Shown: one piece after another, positions 50,081 to 63,897 of the stretch
Numbering within the stretch: position 1 is the first letter of the stretch
Layout: each line of letters starts with the position of its first letter
From: Carallia brachiata
Lineage: Eukaryota > Streptophyta > Magnoliopsida > Malpighiales > Rhizophoraceae
DNA length: 64,000 nt
Direction of reading: 5' to 3'
Assembly: GCA_021464245.1 (NCBI GenBank)
Contig: JADCRB010000061.1
Span: 182,202-246,201 of the forward strand
Translations under genes and position numbers: made by a program
The notes under the pieces: generated by a model
What the model was told of the DNA's origin: nothing
The model's input: only the letters and a program-made list of their open reading frames with translations
The model's database searches: none

Positions 50081-50696
50081 TGTACCAAAGCCAAGGGCCA
50101 TGTCTTTTTTTCCTTTTTTTTTTGTTGGGTGCTGAAGGCCTATATCTTCGATAAGCACCACCAACATTACATAGTGTTATTTTTATCATATTTTAAATAC
50201 ATATTACAGTTTCACAATCTCAAATTGGATTAAGGCAAAGCAATCTCCTCCTCGAGTCAACAGAATTTTTCTTTTCTTTTTCACAAGATGAGTCACAGTC
50301 CCCTCCGGCGGTTGGAATTAAGGAAAGATTACACCTGATTTGGTAATGTATTATATATTTTTATATATAATTTCTTACGGTTTTTTTTTTTTTAAGAACA
50401 AGAGGTAGATGGTGAAATTGTATGGATAATGAGTAGGTTCGAGTGATTTATCATCTCAAATTCTGTGTGAGGACGATATATAATAAGATAAATTATCGTA
50501 TTCGAATCTTCGTAAAGTTGAATTCTCGTAGATAAGCTGTGATTTCAGTATTATGAGAGTAGAATATTTTTATATGTAATAGTGTGTGAACATAGTACCT
50601 ATAAAAAAAATTGCATGGATATACACGCACACGAGACCGCATAATAAATTTTCATAAGATGGGTAACTCCATCCATACATAATAGATAATTCCAAA

Positions 50697-51519
50697 CAAT
50701 TTGATGGATGATTTGGAAAATTTGTAAAATGGGAAAATCGGTAACAACCCATAAAAGTGAATACATAAACAGCTTTTATACACTGTCATCCAATTTAACA
50801 AAACTCTCTCTTTTTTTTTCTTTTTTTTTTTTTGTATAGAGAGAAAAAAACGCCAAGTGCGGAGGCACTCTCGAATTCTGGGATTCTATTTTCAGTAAAT
50901 CTCACTCTCTCTCTGTCTTGTTGCCTCCCTGCTTCATTGTTGTTCTACCAATCCTTCTGGCATTAACTGGCACACCCAATTTTCTCTGTGTCTTTTTCTT
51001 GGTTTATTTTCCACTAATTTCAATTTCTAGGGCCCAAAAAAAAAAAAAAACCTGCTAAAGGATCTTGATCGTTAATTTTTCAAGATCACGATCAAAAACC
51101 TCCTTTGTCCTGGTGACAATGGAGGTGGGTGTTTAGCATGATTGCCTTGTGCAGTATGCCAAGCGAGGTAGGATTTTTTTTTTCCTTTTTTTTAATCGTT
51201 AAGATATTTTTATTTGTTGCAAAAATTAAAATTTGGCGTGCAATGCGTTAAAAAGTTACGTTAAAGTCAAGTCATTTGTGTTATGTATTATTGATATTGA
51301 CAGGACATTGGAGCATGTCTTTTATACATTGGTTTCTGATACCACGTAATGTGATTTGGCAAGTTTTTTCAATTTTATTTTTTCTTTATCATAATTGTGA
51401 TTTTTTATTTTTTTTTTGGGGTTCAATTTTGTTTAAGGTTTGGATGCATGCGTGTAGGGAATTGGAGATCTTGGCGGTGCAAAATTTGTGATATTTTCAA
51501 TTCCTTTCTTTCTTGATTA
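50697..51519 (+). promoter_or_regulatory. NIPA promoter and 5' leader region
   Basis: Upstream region of the NIPA gene, with long pyrimidine tracts (50808-50834), a CT-rich stretch (50900-50920) and a short upstream ATG context near 51119. The same DNA, without the gene, is duplicated at 43123-44660. I cannot fix the transcription start. Confidence 0.6.
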
Positions 51520-54500
51520 ATGGGGGCATGGAATGATAATGTTCTCGGGCTCGTTTTGGCCATGTCTTCGAGTATTTTTATCGGGTCGAGCTTCATTGTC
51601 AAGAAAAAAGGACTCAAAAAGGCTGGGGTTTCTGGCACCAGAGCAGGTTTGCCAGATATAGTTTTTAAATTACTTTATATATATATACATACACACGTGT
51701 GTGTGCCCGCGCGCGTGCACGCGAAGTTTTGTTAGCCTTTTGAGAACATACTTGTGCTTGCGCAATATGTTTGTCAAATAAGTATGGAATGTTACCTCCG
51801 AACAATGTTCTGTGGTATTTACCATTTTTTTTTTTAATTAAGTAGACTAATTGAGTATATGGTGAGCAGGTTCGGGGGGGCATTCGTACTTGCAGGAACC
51901 ATGGTGGTGGGCCGGGATGGTTGCTAGTAAGTCCTGAATTCCTTCCTTTTCCCCACTTCTTTTTGCTCGTGTTATGTTTGACTTGATGAACCTTTTTGTA
52001 TTCTTCTTCTAAGGATTTATGTATGCCTTTTTCTCTGCAATGTACTGTTTTTTTTTTGTTTTTTTTAAAGAAGGGTCAAAACCTATAGTAAAATTGGAGG
52101 CAGTGGCCAAGATTTGAAAGAGATAGGGATTGAACCCTGACCATTTTTCTGACATAATGTCAAATGACCCAAGTTACTCTGTACAATCAACTCAATTATT
52201 CATTTACCTTGCCCAATTAAAAGCATAATTGAATCGCATGCTTTAGTTACTTTTTACGCGAGCAGTCCAAGGCTGAGACTTTGAGACTAATCTTCTAAAT
52301 GTGGTTCCAACACCATTTCATTTGTAACAAGGCACTTAAGAATTACAGATAAGACTAGTACAACACTGTGAACATGTTTGCCTGAACAAGAAACTGTGAA
52401 AGGGACACCACATTTAGGGAATGGCTTGCATGAAAATAGCAGTTTGCCTTCTGCTTTTGTAAAGTTTTTAGGTTTTGGAAACAATGCTGGGAATTTTGCA
52501 GGCTTATAGATATTCATTTCATGTGGCTTGCTGTTTCTTTCTTTGTCCTTTTTTTTTTTTGGTTTTTTTAAAATTGAGATTCTTTGCCGCATTCATCTAC
52601 AATTTTGGTTGTTACAGTATTATTGCCGGCTATTTTTGGCTTGACGACGAAACAGGAATTTTTTTTTCTTGTTTTTCTTTTTTTTCATGTTAACCATGTG
52701 CCTTTATGTCTTTCTAGTGATTCTTGGTGAAATTGCTAATTTTGCTGCTTATGCATTTGCTCCTGCAATTCTGGTGACTCCCTTGGGAGCTTTAAGTATT
52801 ATTTTCAGGTATGTCCTATCTTACAACTGTGGTAGTGGAGATACGCTTTTACCTGACAAAGATTTGTGTTTTTGATATCTGGCTGTTTTACATTTTACAT
52901 GTTCTGTATCTGACTAAAAGTTATTACTCTGCAGTGCAGTGCTAGCACATTTCATTTTAGAGGAAAAATTACATGTTTTCGGAGTTCTTGGTTGTGTACT
53001 TTGTATAGTGGGTTCTACAACCATTGTTTTACACGCCCCGGAGGAAAGAAAAATTGAATCTGTTAAGGATATGGCACCTTGCTATAGAGCCAGGTATTTA
53101 CAAGTTACGTTTTTGGTGCTTAGTTTTTGGTATTCTTAAATTCTTCTTGGATCATTGGAGGATCTAACTCAGCAAAAACACCAGACAGAGAAAATAAGAA
53201 AATGGAAAAGGCTTTCATTGCTTATTGTATCTGTATTTCATGGTCATGATTTGAGCCAACAGTTCATATGCAACAAGAGCACCAAAATTATTCTCGAATC
53301 TGGTGCTCAATCTTGTGTTGCAAATGCATAAGTTGGACGTCAAACATTAGGTTGTTATGTCTGGGATTGATATTCCCATCAGAAGCAGTCATCTGGCCTA
53401 CCAGTCTGCTTTCTCTGCTAAAAAGATGTTAATTAAGTGAGGTTTAGCTGTCCCTAGAACCATTGTTTACTTGTACCTTCGAAACTATCAGACTAATTTG
53501 TGTTTTTCAGACTATACAACCGAGGAAGAAAACTTTAGATGGAATCTTAAATTGCTAATTTCTTCTTAGTGGTATGCATGGTGCTGTCAAAACCTATATG
53601 CTTCAAATGTGCGCAATAATGGACCAATGTTTGTCACCCTAGTAGTAAGATATCAAATGGAGGTGCTGGAATTATTATATAGCAAAGAAAGGATTTTGCT
53701 CTAGAATATGTATTGTCCAAATAATTGGAGCCATATCCTTATCTTTTTGGAGTCAAGAAGACTATCGTGCTATCTCAAATTGCTTGTCTAGGAAATAATG
53801 GTACAGAAGGTTCATAAACATAATTTGGGTTTATTATGGATCCTCTTAACTTCGATTAACGGATTTTTGTTTCTAACAGGTTTCCTTGTCTACACAGCTG
53901 TAGTAGTTATTGCGGTTGCTGTTCTCATTTTCCGATTTGTACCGCGCTATGGGAACACCCATTTGATAGTCTATGTTGCAATATGCTCGCTCATGGGCTC
54001 CCTTACGGTCTGTTCATGTGTTTGATGGTTCTACTAACTATGCTTCCAACTTACGCTTTCGTTGGATATTAGAACTTCATTTATTTGTCTGTGCTCTGTA
54101 GGTAATGAGCGTGAAAGCTGTAGGAATTGCTTTAAAGTTGACGTTTGAAGGAACAAATCAATTCAGCTACTATGAGACCTGGCTTTTCACTATAATTGTG
54201 GCTTTCTGCTGTCTTTTGCAGATAGATTACTTGAACAAGGTAAAAAGTATATAGCATCTTCTTCCTCTATTCAAATCCACGTGTTTAATATTATGGATAG
54301 GTGCTTGTTGACTTTTTATCTGAGTATGCCAGTATGGATGCTTCTGATTTTATATAACAGAATTCACCCACTCATGTAAAGAAAATGCGTGTGGCAGGAA
54401 AAAACAAGCTCATTTCTTGTTATGTTTGGGGCCTTAATGATGGTTTACATTCTTTCTGATAGTAGCATTAAATTTTATATGCATGCAACAAAGTCATTGC

Positions 54501-55438
54501 TAAAAGTGATTAATGTTGTTTGACATAAACTTTCTGTTCTCAAACTTCTTGAATTTGATCGTGTATACTTAAAACTGGATATGTCTTAATGTTTTCAGGC
54601 ACTGGACACCTACAACACAGCCGTTATATCTCCAGTATACTATGTCATGTTTACAACTTTCACTATCTTTGCCAGCATGGTCATGTTTAAGGTAAAACAA
54701 ATATGATTTCAAAATTTGTGAGTAAAGCTATGTGATCGCTAATAGAAAAGAGTCACGAAGAAGCTTTCTGATGTTTGTTTGATAGGTGAATTCCTTGGAC
54801 AAGTTGGGGATTTGAATCCCAACCTCTCTCCTCTTTGCCCCTTTAAGGGCTTGAGGTGGAAGAAGCTTTCTGATACCTTTTCCTAGAATTAAGATTTTGG
54901 AGTGGTGTTTGACCTTCAGGAGGGACAGTGCTAACCAGTTAAAATGGAAAATTCATAGGATTCAGTTTCATTACAACAAATGGAGTAGGACTAACCATAT
55001 ATGAGGTTTACCAATCCGAAATTATATGGTTTAAGGATCAACCCAGATGTGTACCCACATTTGCAAATCTGAACTAGTGGAAGTTTCTTTGCCATGTGAA
55101 ATTGGGCGTACGGGTTATATGCTGATTTGTGATACCTGACACTACAATTCTTCTCCTGTACTCTGCCTTATCACTCAGTGCTTTGCTATGTTGACAGTGA
55201 AGTTTTACTGCATGGGGTCACTTTCAGATGTTTGCTTGACCATATTTGCTGACAAATACAGGATTGGGAGTCACAAGATGCATCCCAGATTGCAACCGAA
55301 GTGTGTGGTTTTATCACAATCCTCGGCGGGACTTTTCTCCTACACAGGACAAAGGATATGGGAAGTCCTCCAAGTTCAACCCCGGATTCCCATGTCTCTA
55401 CACCCCCAAATTCGCATACAAGACGGAACTCTATATAG
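51520..55438 (+). pseudogene. NIPA-type magnesium transporter gene with an apparent 2-nt deletion
   Basis: Eight exons: 51520-51646, 51870-51926, 52718-52808, 52935-53093, 53880-54007, 54102-54239, 54599-54691 and 55262-55438, all GT-AG. The protein is the multi-pass NIPA/DUF803 Mg transporter: [21 protein letters not shown] (first membrane segment and loop), [54 protein letters not shown] and a hydrophilic tail. Family members are about 320-350 residues; restored length here would be 323. Within exon 4, near 53070, the frame is lost just before the splice site, and splice phase into exon 5 only works if two bases are missing there. As written, translation would leave frame after VKD. All other exons and splice sites are clean. 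Confidence 0.9.
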
Positions 55439-57943
55439 CCAGTGCCACGGATGCCAAAAGTTTTAAGCTGTGCATGACCAATTTTGAGTCTTACTGCTAA
55501 GTGAAAAGGAGAGAGAGCATTCTTCTAGCAAAGGAGATATGAGCTTAAAGATTGTGAACGTGATATAGCAAGGTCAAAATTAGAAGAACTTCCCTAATAT
55601 ATAGAGATATGAAGATGCACATTCACAATACACGGAGAGATGCTTCCACACCAGTGACGGATTTTTCTCTCTTTTTTTTGTTTGTTTGTTTTCTTTTTGA
55701 TTTCTTTCACCATCGGATTAATCTGTGAATATGTTGTGGGAAGTAAGTTTATTGTTTTGGAGAGGGGCAGCTGTCAAGAAATTCAGACACATAACATTTG
55801 ATTCAAGATTTGCATCTCTTTTTTGCACTTACCACGATGGCTTGGTTTTGGAACTAACATGGAATTGAGCTGGACGGAGCACATAAATTGACTCTTATTC
55901 TATCCCTGAACGTTGGCCAACAAGAAAAAGAAGAGCAGAGTTCTTTGTTTTTCTTTTGATGACCTCTGAAATCCCAATTGTTTATTTATACCTCGTTTTT
56001 TCCTCTTAACATGATAGAAAGTAGGAACACAAAACTAAACCGAAGGGAAATGACTTCACAGGAGCCTGGTATGTAGCTGCTACTCAATATCAACGCACAA
56101 TTTTTTTTCTTTCTCTGCCTATTAAAAAATTTATTAAATTATAAATTATAATAAAGTTAATTCTTGTCAACTTCATAAATTTTATATATCATTTTCAATA
56201 TTAAAATTGAGATCTCGATAATAAAAGTCTTTAAGTTTTCAACGAGAAAATATTTATGCAATTTACGTGCAGAATGGAAAAAGGATTAGCGACAGGTCTG
56301 ACCAATAGGGCCATAGAGAGAGTCAGACGGGCTCTCATGGATATGCCTCTGAGAGTCTCACTTTAGTGAAGACCCACCCAGCAATATACAAAAAGTAGCC
56401 GAACCACCAAACCTACTGCAAGTTTTAATCAAACCGCCCCTTGGACCTTTGTTTCTCAAATCCAAAACCTCAATGTATATCAACCCACCCAAAGTGGAAT
56501 AGTTTGTGTTGGTGCTATACCTCCATGTGATCAAAGTCTTACCTCAGCTAATTTAGTCTAGGAAAATGTTTTAAAAGAAAATTAAATCCAAAGTTAAACT
56601 ATTATTGCATTGAATTTATCTAAACAAAATGAGGTGTTTATGTAATGATAGAAAACTAAAGAGTGTCCCTTAAAGGACTGTTTCTATCATTATTAGAAAA
56701 CACTTATTGCTACATGTCATTTAGATTATCAACATTCATTCATTAAATCGAAAACTTTTTTCTCATGCAATTATGTACACTATTTTTTTAAGATGCGATT
56801 ATGTAAAATATTAAGGTCCTTAATTGTCTTTTAATACAAACCTACAGTAAAGTTCGCCTGATTTCCTATTATTAAGGATGAAATGCTTGCTAATTTTACT
56901 TTTTTTTTTTAATAAGTAAAATTAACTCATGATTTAATATTATTTAAATATTTTTTTAATTTTTTTTATTCAAGTAGATCTCACTTAATATGTGGTATAA
57001 AATTATGAGTTAATTACACTCACTTGAAAAATAGAGTCAAAATAAAAATTCTCTAAAAAAATGGATTCTGATTGATATTATAGATTTATTTTGATAATCT
57101 TTTATTTTAAAACAAGTCTTATGCAAATAACTATGAAATAAGAAGGCGTGACTTTTTTTGAAATTCTTTGTTTCTGGACAAGATTGTAAAAATTAAAATT
57201 GAGCTAATGTCATGTTTCCCTCGTGAGCCTAATATGAGACAATCTTTTTGCTCCACACTTGCCTCACCTCACTCAAAATATTTTTAAAAAGAAACCGGTA
57301 TAAAATTTAGAGAGTAGTGATCAAAACAGTATTTAAAAGGTAATAAATTTTATTATTTAAATAATTAGATCGATAAAATACAATGTAATAAATTATCATT
57401 TTTTATTTTTATTAAAAAATATAAGTATAATTATATAAATAATAAATTTTATTACATTTTAGATATTTTTTTTAATCACCACCCTCTAACTATTATGTTT
57501 TTTCCTTTTTAAAATAGAAAAATTTAAAATAAAATACCTCCAAAATAAAACTTATGTGTAGTAAACGGCGTAGGTCCCGCTGAAAAGAAAATGAGATTTT
57601 TATATATTTATAATTTCCTGAATAGTGAACACGATTGCTTTTGCCTGTGTTAGCTCACTTTCTACGAGATCCCATCTCTTTCTCTTCGATTTTTCCCGAG
57701 AAAATATTCGTCCATTCTTCTACTTCAAATTCGGTTCTGTTTGCTTTCGAGGTGAGTAAGCCCTTTGCAACTCTCTCTGGGTAATTTCCTGCTCAATTTT
57801 TAGTTGGTTTGTTGGTGTGGGGCAGGCCTTTCTTGAATTCCATACCATAAAAGATTTGATATCTGTTGGCGTTTAAATTTTCATTGTTAGAAGAATTTGT
57901 GTGGGGGTTTGTATTAATAATTTGATTTTCGGATTGCTGTCTG
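55439..57943. other. Intergenic DNA and upstream region of the SANT/trihelix-like gene
   Basis: The first 300 bp or so are probably NIPA 3' UTR. A GAGGTGAGT donor-like site at about 57749 suggests a 5' UTR intron of the next gene. Otherwise AT-rich and featureless. Confidence 0.45.
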
Positions 57944-59282
57944 ATGGTGGGATCAAAAAGAAAGAAATGGACAGAGGCAGAAGAGAAAACCCTAATTGAG
58001 AAGTGGTGAGATGGTTTCTGATGGAACCCTAATGAAAATGAAAACCCGCGAAAAGAAGTATAGACCCATTGCCATGTATGTGAATTCTGTGCACTATGCT
58101 CGTGATCCCGTGGCATACACATGGCAATGGACTTGGAAAGATGTGTCCACCAAGGTGCAGAACATGAGGCACCAGTACTTGCTTGTTAAGCAAAAGATCA
58201 AGAAACCCAAACTCTCCCCTATGGAAAATTCCGGTGGTTGTGGAGAGAGTGGTAACGGGGAAGAGTTTGATTGGGTGGAAGGGCTCACCCATTGGTCTAA
58301 TTTTTTGAGGTACAAAGAAGTCTTCGGGGATGTACCCATTGCTTGTGGATGTAATGTTAGCAATGGTAATGATTTAATAGGAGTACTGAATGAGGAGCAT
58401 GAGAATGGTGGGGGGTTGTTGGCCAGTGGTGGGGAGATGGACATGGTTGAGTTTGGGCATATTGGTAACACTGTGGATGGGGACTTTGGTGGGATTGATG
58501 CAGGTGGGAATGGGGTACTAGGTTTGGGGTTTGATTATGAAGGTGAAGAGGCAGAGGAGAATTATAATAGGAATAACCCAATAAGGGAGGAAGCTGATGG
58601 TTTCACGTATGAAGAATTGGAACCAAAATTTTCCAATATGAGGAAGAAGAAAAGGGTGTTGAAAGGGTTGGAAAAGCGGATGTTTAAATTCCTTTCGAAT
58701 CAGTTGGGACAGTTAAGGGAAATGGAGGCTCGATTTGAGCAACGAGAAGCGGAGAGAGAACGAGAATGGCAAAGGAGGGACAATGTTCGACTGGAGAGGG
58801 AGCAAGAATGGGAACGGAAGTTGGAGGAGAGGGATAAAGAGAGGGAAGAGAGGGAAAAAACTAGAGAAAAGCTGAGGCAGCAGAGAATTCTAGAATGGGA
58901 AGCTAGGGAGAAAGAGAAGGAAGAAAGGGAAAAAAAGAGAAGAGAGGATGAATTGATTCATGAGAAGGAATGGGAGGAAAGAATGAGCAGGAGGAGGTCT
59001 GAGTGGAAGAAGAGGATGGATGAAATGCTTAATCATCATCGGACAGAAATGGGGCAGATCCAGACTCGCATTCTTCATGAGCAACAAAACCTTACTGGCC
59101 AGTTGCTTGGGTTTGTTTCACAGTGGACTGGTCATCCAACTGGCCTTTCTGATCACACTGGTGCCAGCAGCCATTATGTTTCGCATATGATGCAGAATTT
59201 GCACCATGTGAATGGCATGGTTCATGGAGACGCTAGGGTTGATGGAGATACTCAGGATGACCATTATATTGTTGATGGATGA
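57944..59282 (+). pseudogene. SANT/trihelix-like DNA-binding coiled-coil protein gene, apparent 2-nt deletion
   Basis: The expected start is the ATG at 57944 (MVGSKRKKWTEAEEKTL), a SANT/trihelix-type first helix. It hits a stop at 58004-58006. The continuation, open from 57996 in another frame to the stop at 59280-59282, has EMVSDGTLMKMKTREKKYRP, WQWTWKDVSTKVQNMRHQYL (second and third helices, tryptophan-rich), an acidic glycine-rich middle and a long, highly charged coiled coil (about residues 235-355) of EREREW/REKEKEERE type. Two missing bases near 58004 would join the two parts. As it stands, only an N-truncated product from the ATG near 58011 is possible. Likely a nuclear DNA-binding protein; function unknown. 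Single coding exon. Confidence 0.85.
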
Positions 59283-61438
59283 CAACTTTTTCGCAAAAAC
59301 CGAATTCAGTTTGTTGAGCTGAAACACCAAGCTGCTGTCAAACATAAGTTATGTTGACACATAATGTAAAGGTCAGAACGTATCAAACTGCTTTTTCTTA
59401 TGTATTGTTGATTATATATTCCTGTAAACTTATCGGTTTTATTAGTGTTTTTAGTGAATAAGTCATAGACATTTATTTGTCACATTTTTTGTTGTAATCG
59501 TAGTTCTTAATATAAATTGCGTTTTTTCTGATTATGATAGTGACACAAGCTATGATTTGACCTCTTTGCTCATTGTTCATCTTTTCATTTTTCTTTTCTG
59601 AAAGTGCCTGAGAAGTGTCCTGAAGTCTAAACATGAAGTCTAGAAGGCAATTTTAAGAGAAGCATACAGAATACCTTTAAGGATTCAGCTAATGTCAAGT
59701 CTTGACATTGCGATGTTTGGCTATTTTGCAGCACATCCACTTTAATTTGGTTTTATAATCTTCTTACATTTGTTCTCAGGCTACATGAAACGTTCAATTA
59801 GGGCCCACCTCACTACCCTTTTGGGTATCATTTTAATTTCTCCATGCTAGAATGGCATTGCTACATTAATGGTATTAGGTATATGGCAAGACAAGAATAT
59901 GCTCTCGTTTTTCTGAAATTTGAGAAAAATTTCTATGTGTTTCTTACTTTCTTTGTTTTCTTTTGAGAAGCACTTATTTCTTCTTTCCATAATTGCTTTA
60001 AAGAGAAAATGAATTCTTTAGTAGAATTGAGACCAGATAGGAGAATGAGAACCTCATTATTAGAAGCAGAACATAAAAAAATAAAAAAAAGAAAAAGAAA
60101 ACTACAGGGCAAGGCAAATCGAGTATCAGAATAAAGAATCCTCACCACTCTGGACTTTGGTCCTGTGAAAAGATTGACTTGTACAGGAGCTCTCTGTAAA
60201 TTAATCTCTCGTGTTGTCAGCAATATAACAATATATTCAGTTGCATCACCATTACTCTATTTTTTGCCTGCTTTTGTTTTTGTACTTTCTGATTCAGTGC
60301 AGGGCAAGCATGGAATTCCTTGTGGAAATTTTGTTTCATAGGTTGGATATGCAAAGAATGACTACACTTATTTTTGTTATCATCACTGTGGTTGTCGTTT
60401 TTACTTCGGTAAACGTTCTGGCCGTTATCTTGTGTTAGGAAAATTGATGTGGAAAGGAGGTTTTGTAATGAACTTCTGCACTGTAAATCTTCTGTATCTG
60501 AGATAGTGATTAGTTTGGTATGTGGAAAAAAAATGGCCCTTTTCAAAGTTTTAAGGCAGTAAGCTTGACCTTTGATCTACTTGTAGCCATTTTGCTAAAC
60601 ATGTGGAACAGTATCCTTCCTGTTGCTCATCCAGTTGCGGAAGTTTGATATATTTTGGTTGTAGAAAACGCATTTTATGCAATTAATGTGCTTATGTGGT
60701 GTAGTACCAAGGTAGTAGATGTTGATAGTTTTTAGTTTAAGTTTCATCCCATTCACAGGTAAGAATCTCGTGCCTCACAAAGAACAATGATTTCATCCCA
60801 TAAAAGGTTAAAAAAAAAAAAAAAAAAAAAAAAGAAAGGACCAATGAAATTACTGTGATTGTTGTCCTCCTGTTAGTGATTTTAACCTATTGAACGCTAC
60901 CGTGGAATTCAATTCGATTGTTGGAATCAGATCTATATTCAATCAAATAAGCTGTAAGCAAGTTCATACGACGGTTATACTCCTGCCAAAAGCATGAATG
61001 CGTGCGATAAAAACACAAAAAAGGTGAATTTTCCTGCAGAAAGTTTAGACAAAAAAAAAAAGAGTTGTACATTAATGCATGTTCTCTTTTCTTGTCATTA
61101 ATGATTAAACCTACTGCGTTTGTTTTATGCTGCAGGCTACCTCTCTCTTCTATTCCTTGAATTTTCCTCAACCTCTTTATTGTAGGAACAAATTCACTAA
61201 CAGGCTGATAGCCATAAAAATGGAGTTGCATTCACATCAGATGAAAAAAACTGCGGACACCCCCAGCAATGATATCTGGAGTAATTGAAGATATTTTCAA
61301 CAGCTATAATACAAAATAAAGTAAATGTTCAGACCATTCAAAAAAAAAAAAAAACACAGCCATGAAGCTGTAACAATAAATAATTAAATAGTTCAGTCGA
61401 CCGCCAAACTGCCCATAGCATTCGGAGGTGGTCATTAT
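59283..61438. other. 3' flank and intergenic DNA
   Basis: Contains long A runs (60810-60833 and 61341-61354). A 65-codon hydrophobic frame at 60241-60438 (a membrane-like ending near VVVVFTSVNVLAVI) has no support beyond composition. Confidence 0.4.
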
Positions 61439-63897
61439 TTAGAAGTGCCCTACAGGATGGATCTGTAACTGCATTTGTTCCTTGAGTATAACTTCAATGG
61501 TATCCACAAATCTTGACAAATTTTGCCGCAAGTCTTCGCCCAAGGAGTTTGCCACTTCCTGATGAATTGAAACCAAAGGAGAGACGAAAATCACTGAGAA
61601 TATATATGTTCAAGTTCACATTTTACAATGCTTTTATATGATTGCTTATGAAGATATTATAACAATAAAGTGTCTGAAAATCATTGTAGTTGAGTAGGAA
61701 GATCACCATTGAGTATAGTAGAAAAAAGGGTCTCAACGCATGAAACTCCCATACTGTGGATTTTAAGAAAGGGCAAGATGTATGCAGCCTTACCCTATTT
61801 TTATACAAAGGCTATTTTTGTGAATTAAACTTGTGACTTCTAGGTCACAATAGAATACTATTACACTAAAGCTCACACTTAAGGAGATCCCCTATTTCGT
61901 ATAGCCATTGCCAACTTTTGCCAAAGATGAAGGTCACTTGTTTGATGTTATGGAAGTGAGGGAATATGGGCCTTTAATGCTCTCATACATAGATATGGAA
62001 GAATGCAATTCATCCCAATGCGAAAAAGGTGCTCACCTCAACCTTGCAAAGAAGGCTTAAAGGTATTTCCTTTAAATAGTGACCTGCAGTAACCTTCATA
62101 GATATCAACTTCAAAGAAGAACTGGATATGGGCCAACCCGGATGGACCTTTATTAATGCATCAACTCCAACTAAATGAGCAACTACTGTTTCATGTCTAT
62201 CCAAGTATTCCAATGAGTACCTGCGTTAGGCAAGATCTCAATCTAAAATCTCAATTGGTTAGAAGAACAAAGCCAAACAAATAAAGACTGGCGAACAATT
62301 TCCTTAATACGTCTGTGAAAATGTCAGAGTATCAAGAACAATTAACTCAGCCTTAAGCATTAAAGTCTCACCTTGGACAATTTGCATTCTTCACCACAGC
62401 CCGCCTCAAGGTGCATTCGATAATCCTGTCTTGCACTTTTCCCACAAACCACTCCAACGAAGACCTCGTCTCCGCTAAAGCCAACTGTGAAGATAACTCT
62501 CTGCTACATTTCCAAATAACCCGTTATGTTCCAATAAGAGTAAAGCAAATAAATTGCAGAGCAGACATTATAGAAAAAAATTGGATAATAGATATAATCA
62601 TTCCTCCTGGAAGTAGCATCTCCTATTTGAAGCCGGATGTATATATTCATCTTCGTTTCAATTGATTATGCCCAAAGTGGGTAAACAAACAACACAAAAC
62701 GCACCTCCTAAAGCAACTTCTAAGAATTTCAAACATCCATATAAACAGAACAATCACAATTGTTTTCACGATTTCAATTTTTCAATCAACAATCTAAAAG
62801 GAAACATAGGTTGTAGACACTACTTAAGCTTTGCTCCCAAGGATCCTCAAATTGCACGGATCTCCAGTATGAGTACACAAGCCAACCGTTGCATATTCCT
62901 ACCAACAAATTCCTTATGAATATTCAAAGATGAGAGTAAGACAGTGATATTATGTCCATTAGTAGTTGTCAGTGTAATCTTTTAAAAAGGACTAGAAGTT
63001 GGTGCAATTTGCTGTTGTAACAGGAGACAGCTGTATTATTCACCCTATAATTTATTATTTGATAGAAGTTTCACAAGGTGGATCATTAGTTGACCCAAAT
63101 ATCTTACTTCCACAGAATAATTACTAACTTATGTTGGCCATATTCCAGGATTCCACATTTTCTGGGCTCAGAAAGACTACAAAGTTCCATGCTTTGGCAT
63201 CAATGAACATAATACAGTTGTAAGGCAGAATGATGAATGCAAAGGGAAGGAAATTCTGTTGTAGCAAGGATTACATTTTGCTTAATTGCTCAACAGTATG
63301 TACCAAAAAATATATCCAAGGGATGTAAATCCACAGAATTAACAAACCTGAAGGACTTCGCAGCATCAATAATATCACCAATGTATACATCATTTGGAAA
63401 TATCTGAGCAAAAACAGCAAACAGCATTACTAACCATGACCAAGCAGACAGTACCAAATTGAGGAAAAGAAATAAGATAGCACATATTCCAAAGCAATAT
63501 TATGCGACCAGGTTGTTAACTTTTCCCTATGTGCCAGGATGTGTTTTAAAATATGTACGACTTTGAAGGAGAAGAATCTGATGTTCTGCCTCCCTGGGCA
63601 CTTTTATCATCACATACTTCCAAGAACCTTTATGCAAGAGATGCTATGATGTTTGGTAGGAAAAAAAATGGTATCCATACCTCAACACTCTTGACTTCCA
63701 TCGTTCCATTAATCAATTCTATCAACAATTCATGATTTATTTCAGAAGCCTCAGTGGCGTCTCCAATATTCTGTGGGCACAATGGTCCTTGTAATTTTGG
63801 AACATACGTCCGCAACGATAATCTAATGCAGGTTCCATCAAATTCAATTACTTTTAAACCAGATAGTGCCTCTTCAATTTGTTCCAATGCATCAAAC
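61439..63897 (-). CDS. Last five exons of an unidentified plant gene, runs off the right edge
   Basis: Exons: 63897-63681, 63403-63348, 62500-62372, 62220-62037 and 61558-61439 (stop at 61439). Splice phases agree at every junction (2/0/2/2/0), all GT-AG, with about 234 residues in the window and no frame defect. The first visible exon reads FDALEQIEEALSGLKVIEFD, with LIELINGTMEVKSVE at its end; then IFPNDVYIGDIIDAAKSF; then SSLEWFVGKVQDRIIECTLR; then YLDRHETVVAHLVGVDALIK; and the C-terminus VDTIEVILKEQMQLQIHP. The alternation of predicted strands and helices could be a folded C-terminal domain of a kinetochore-type protein, but I cannot assign it with confidence. The 5' part lies beyond 64000. 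Confidence 0.85.

Noticed and set aside
60241..60438. 65-codon hydrophobic frame as a small membrane protein
   Set aside because: Only composition supports it. It lies in the 3' flank of the SANT/trihelix-like gene without conserved features.
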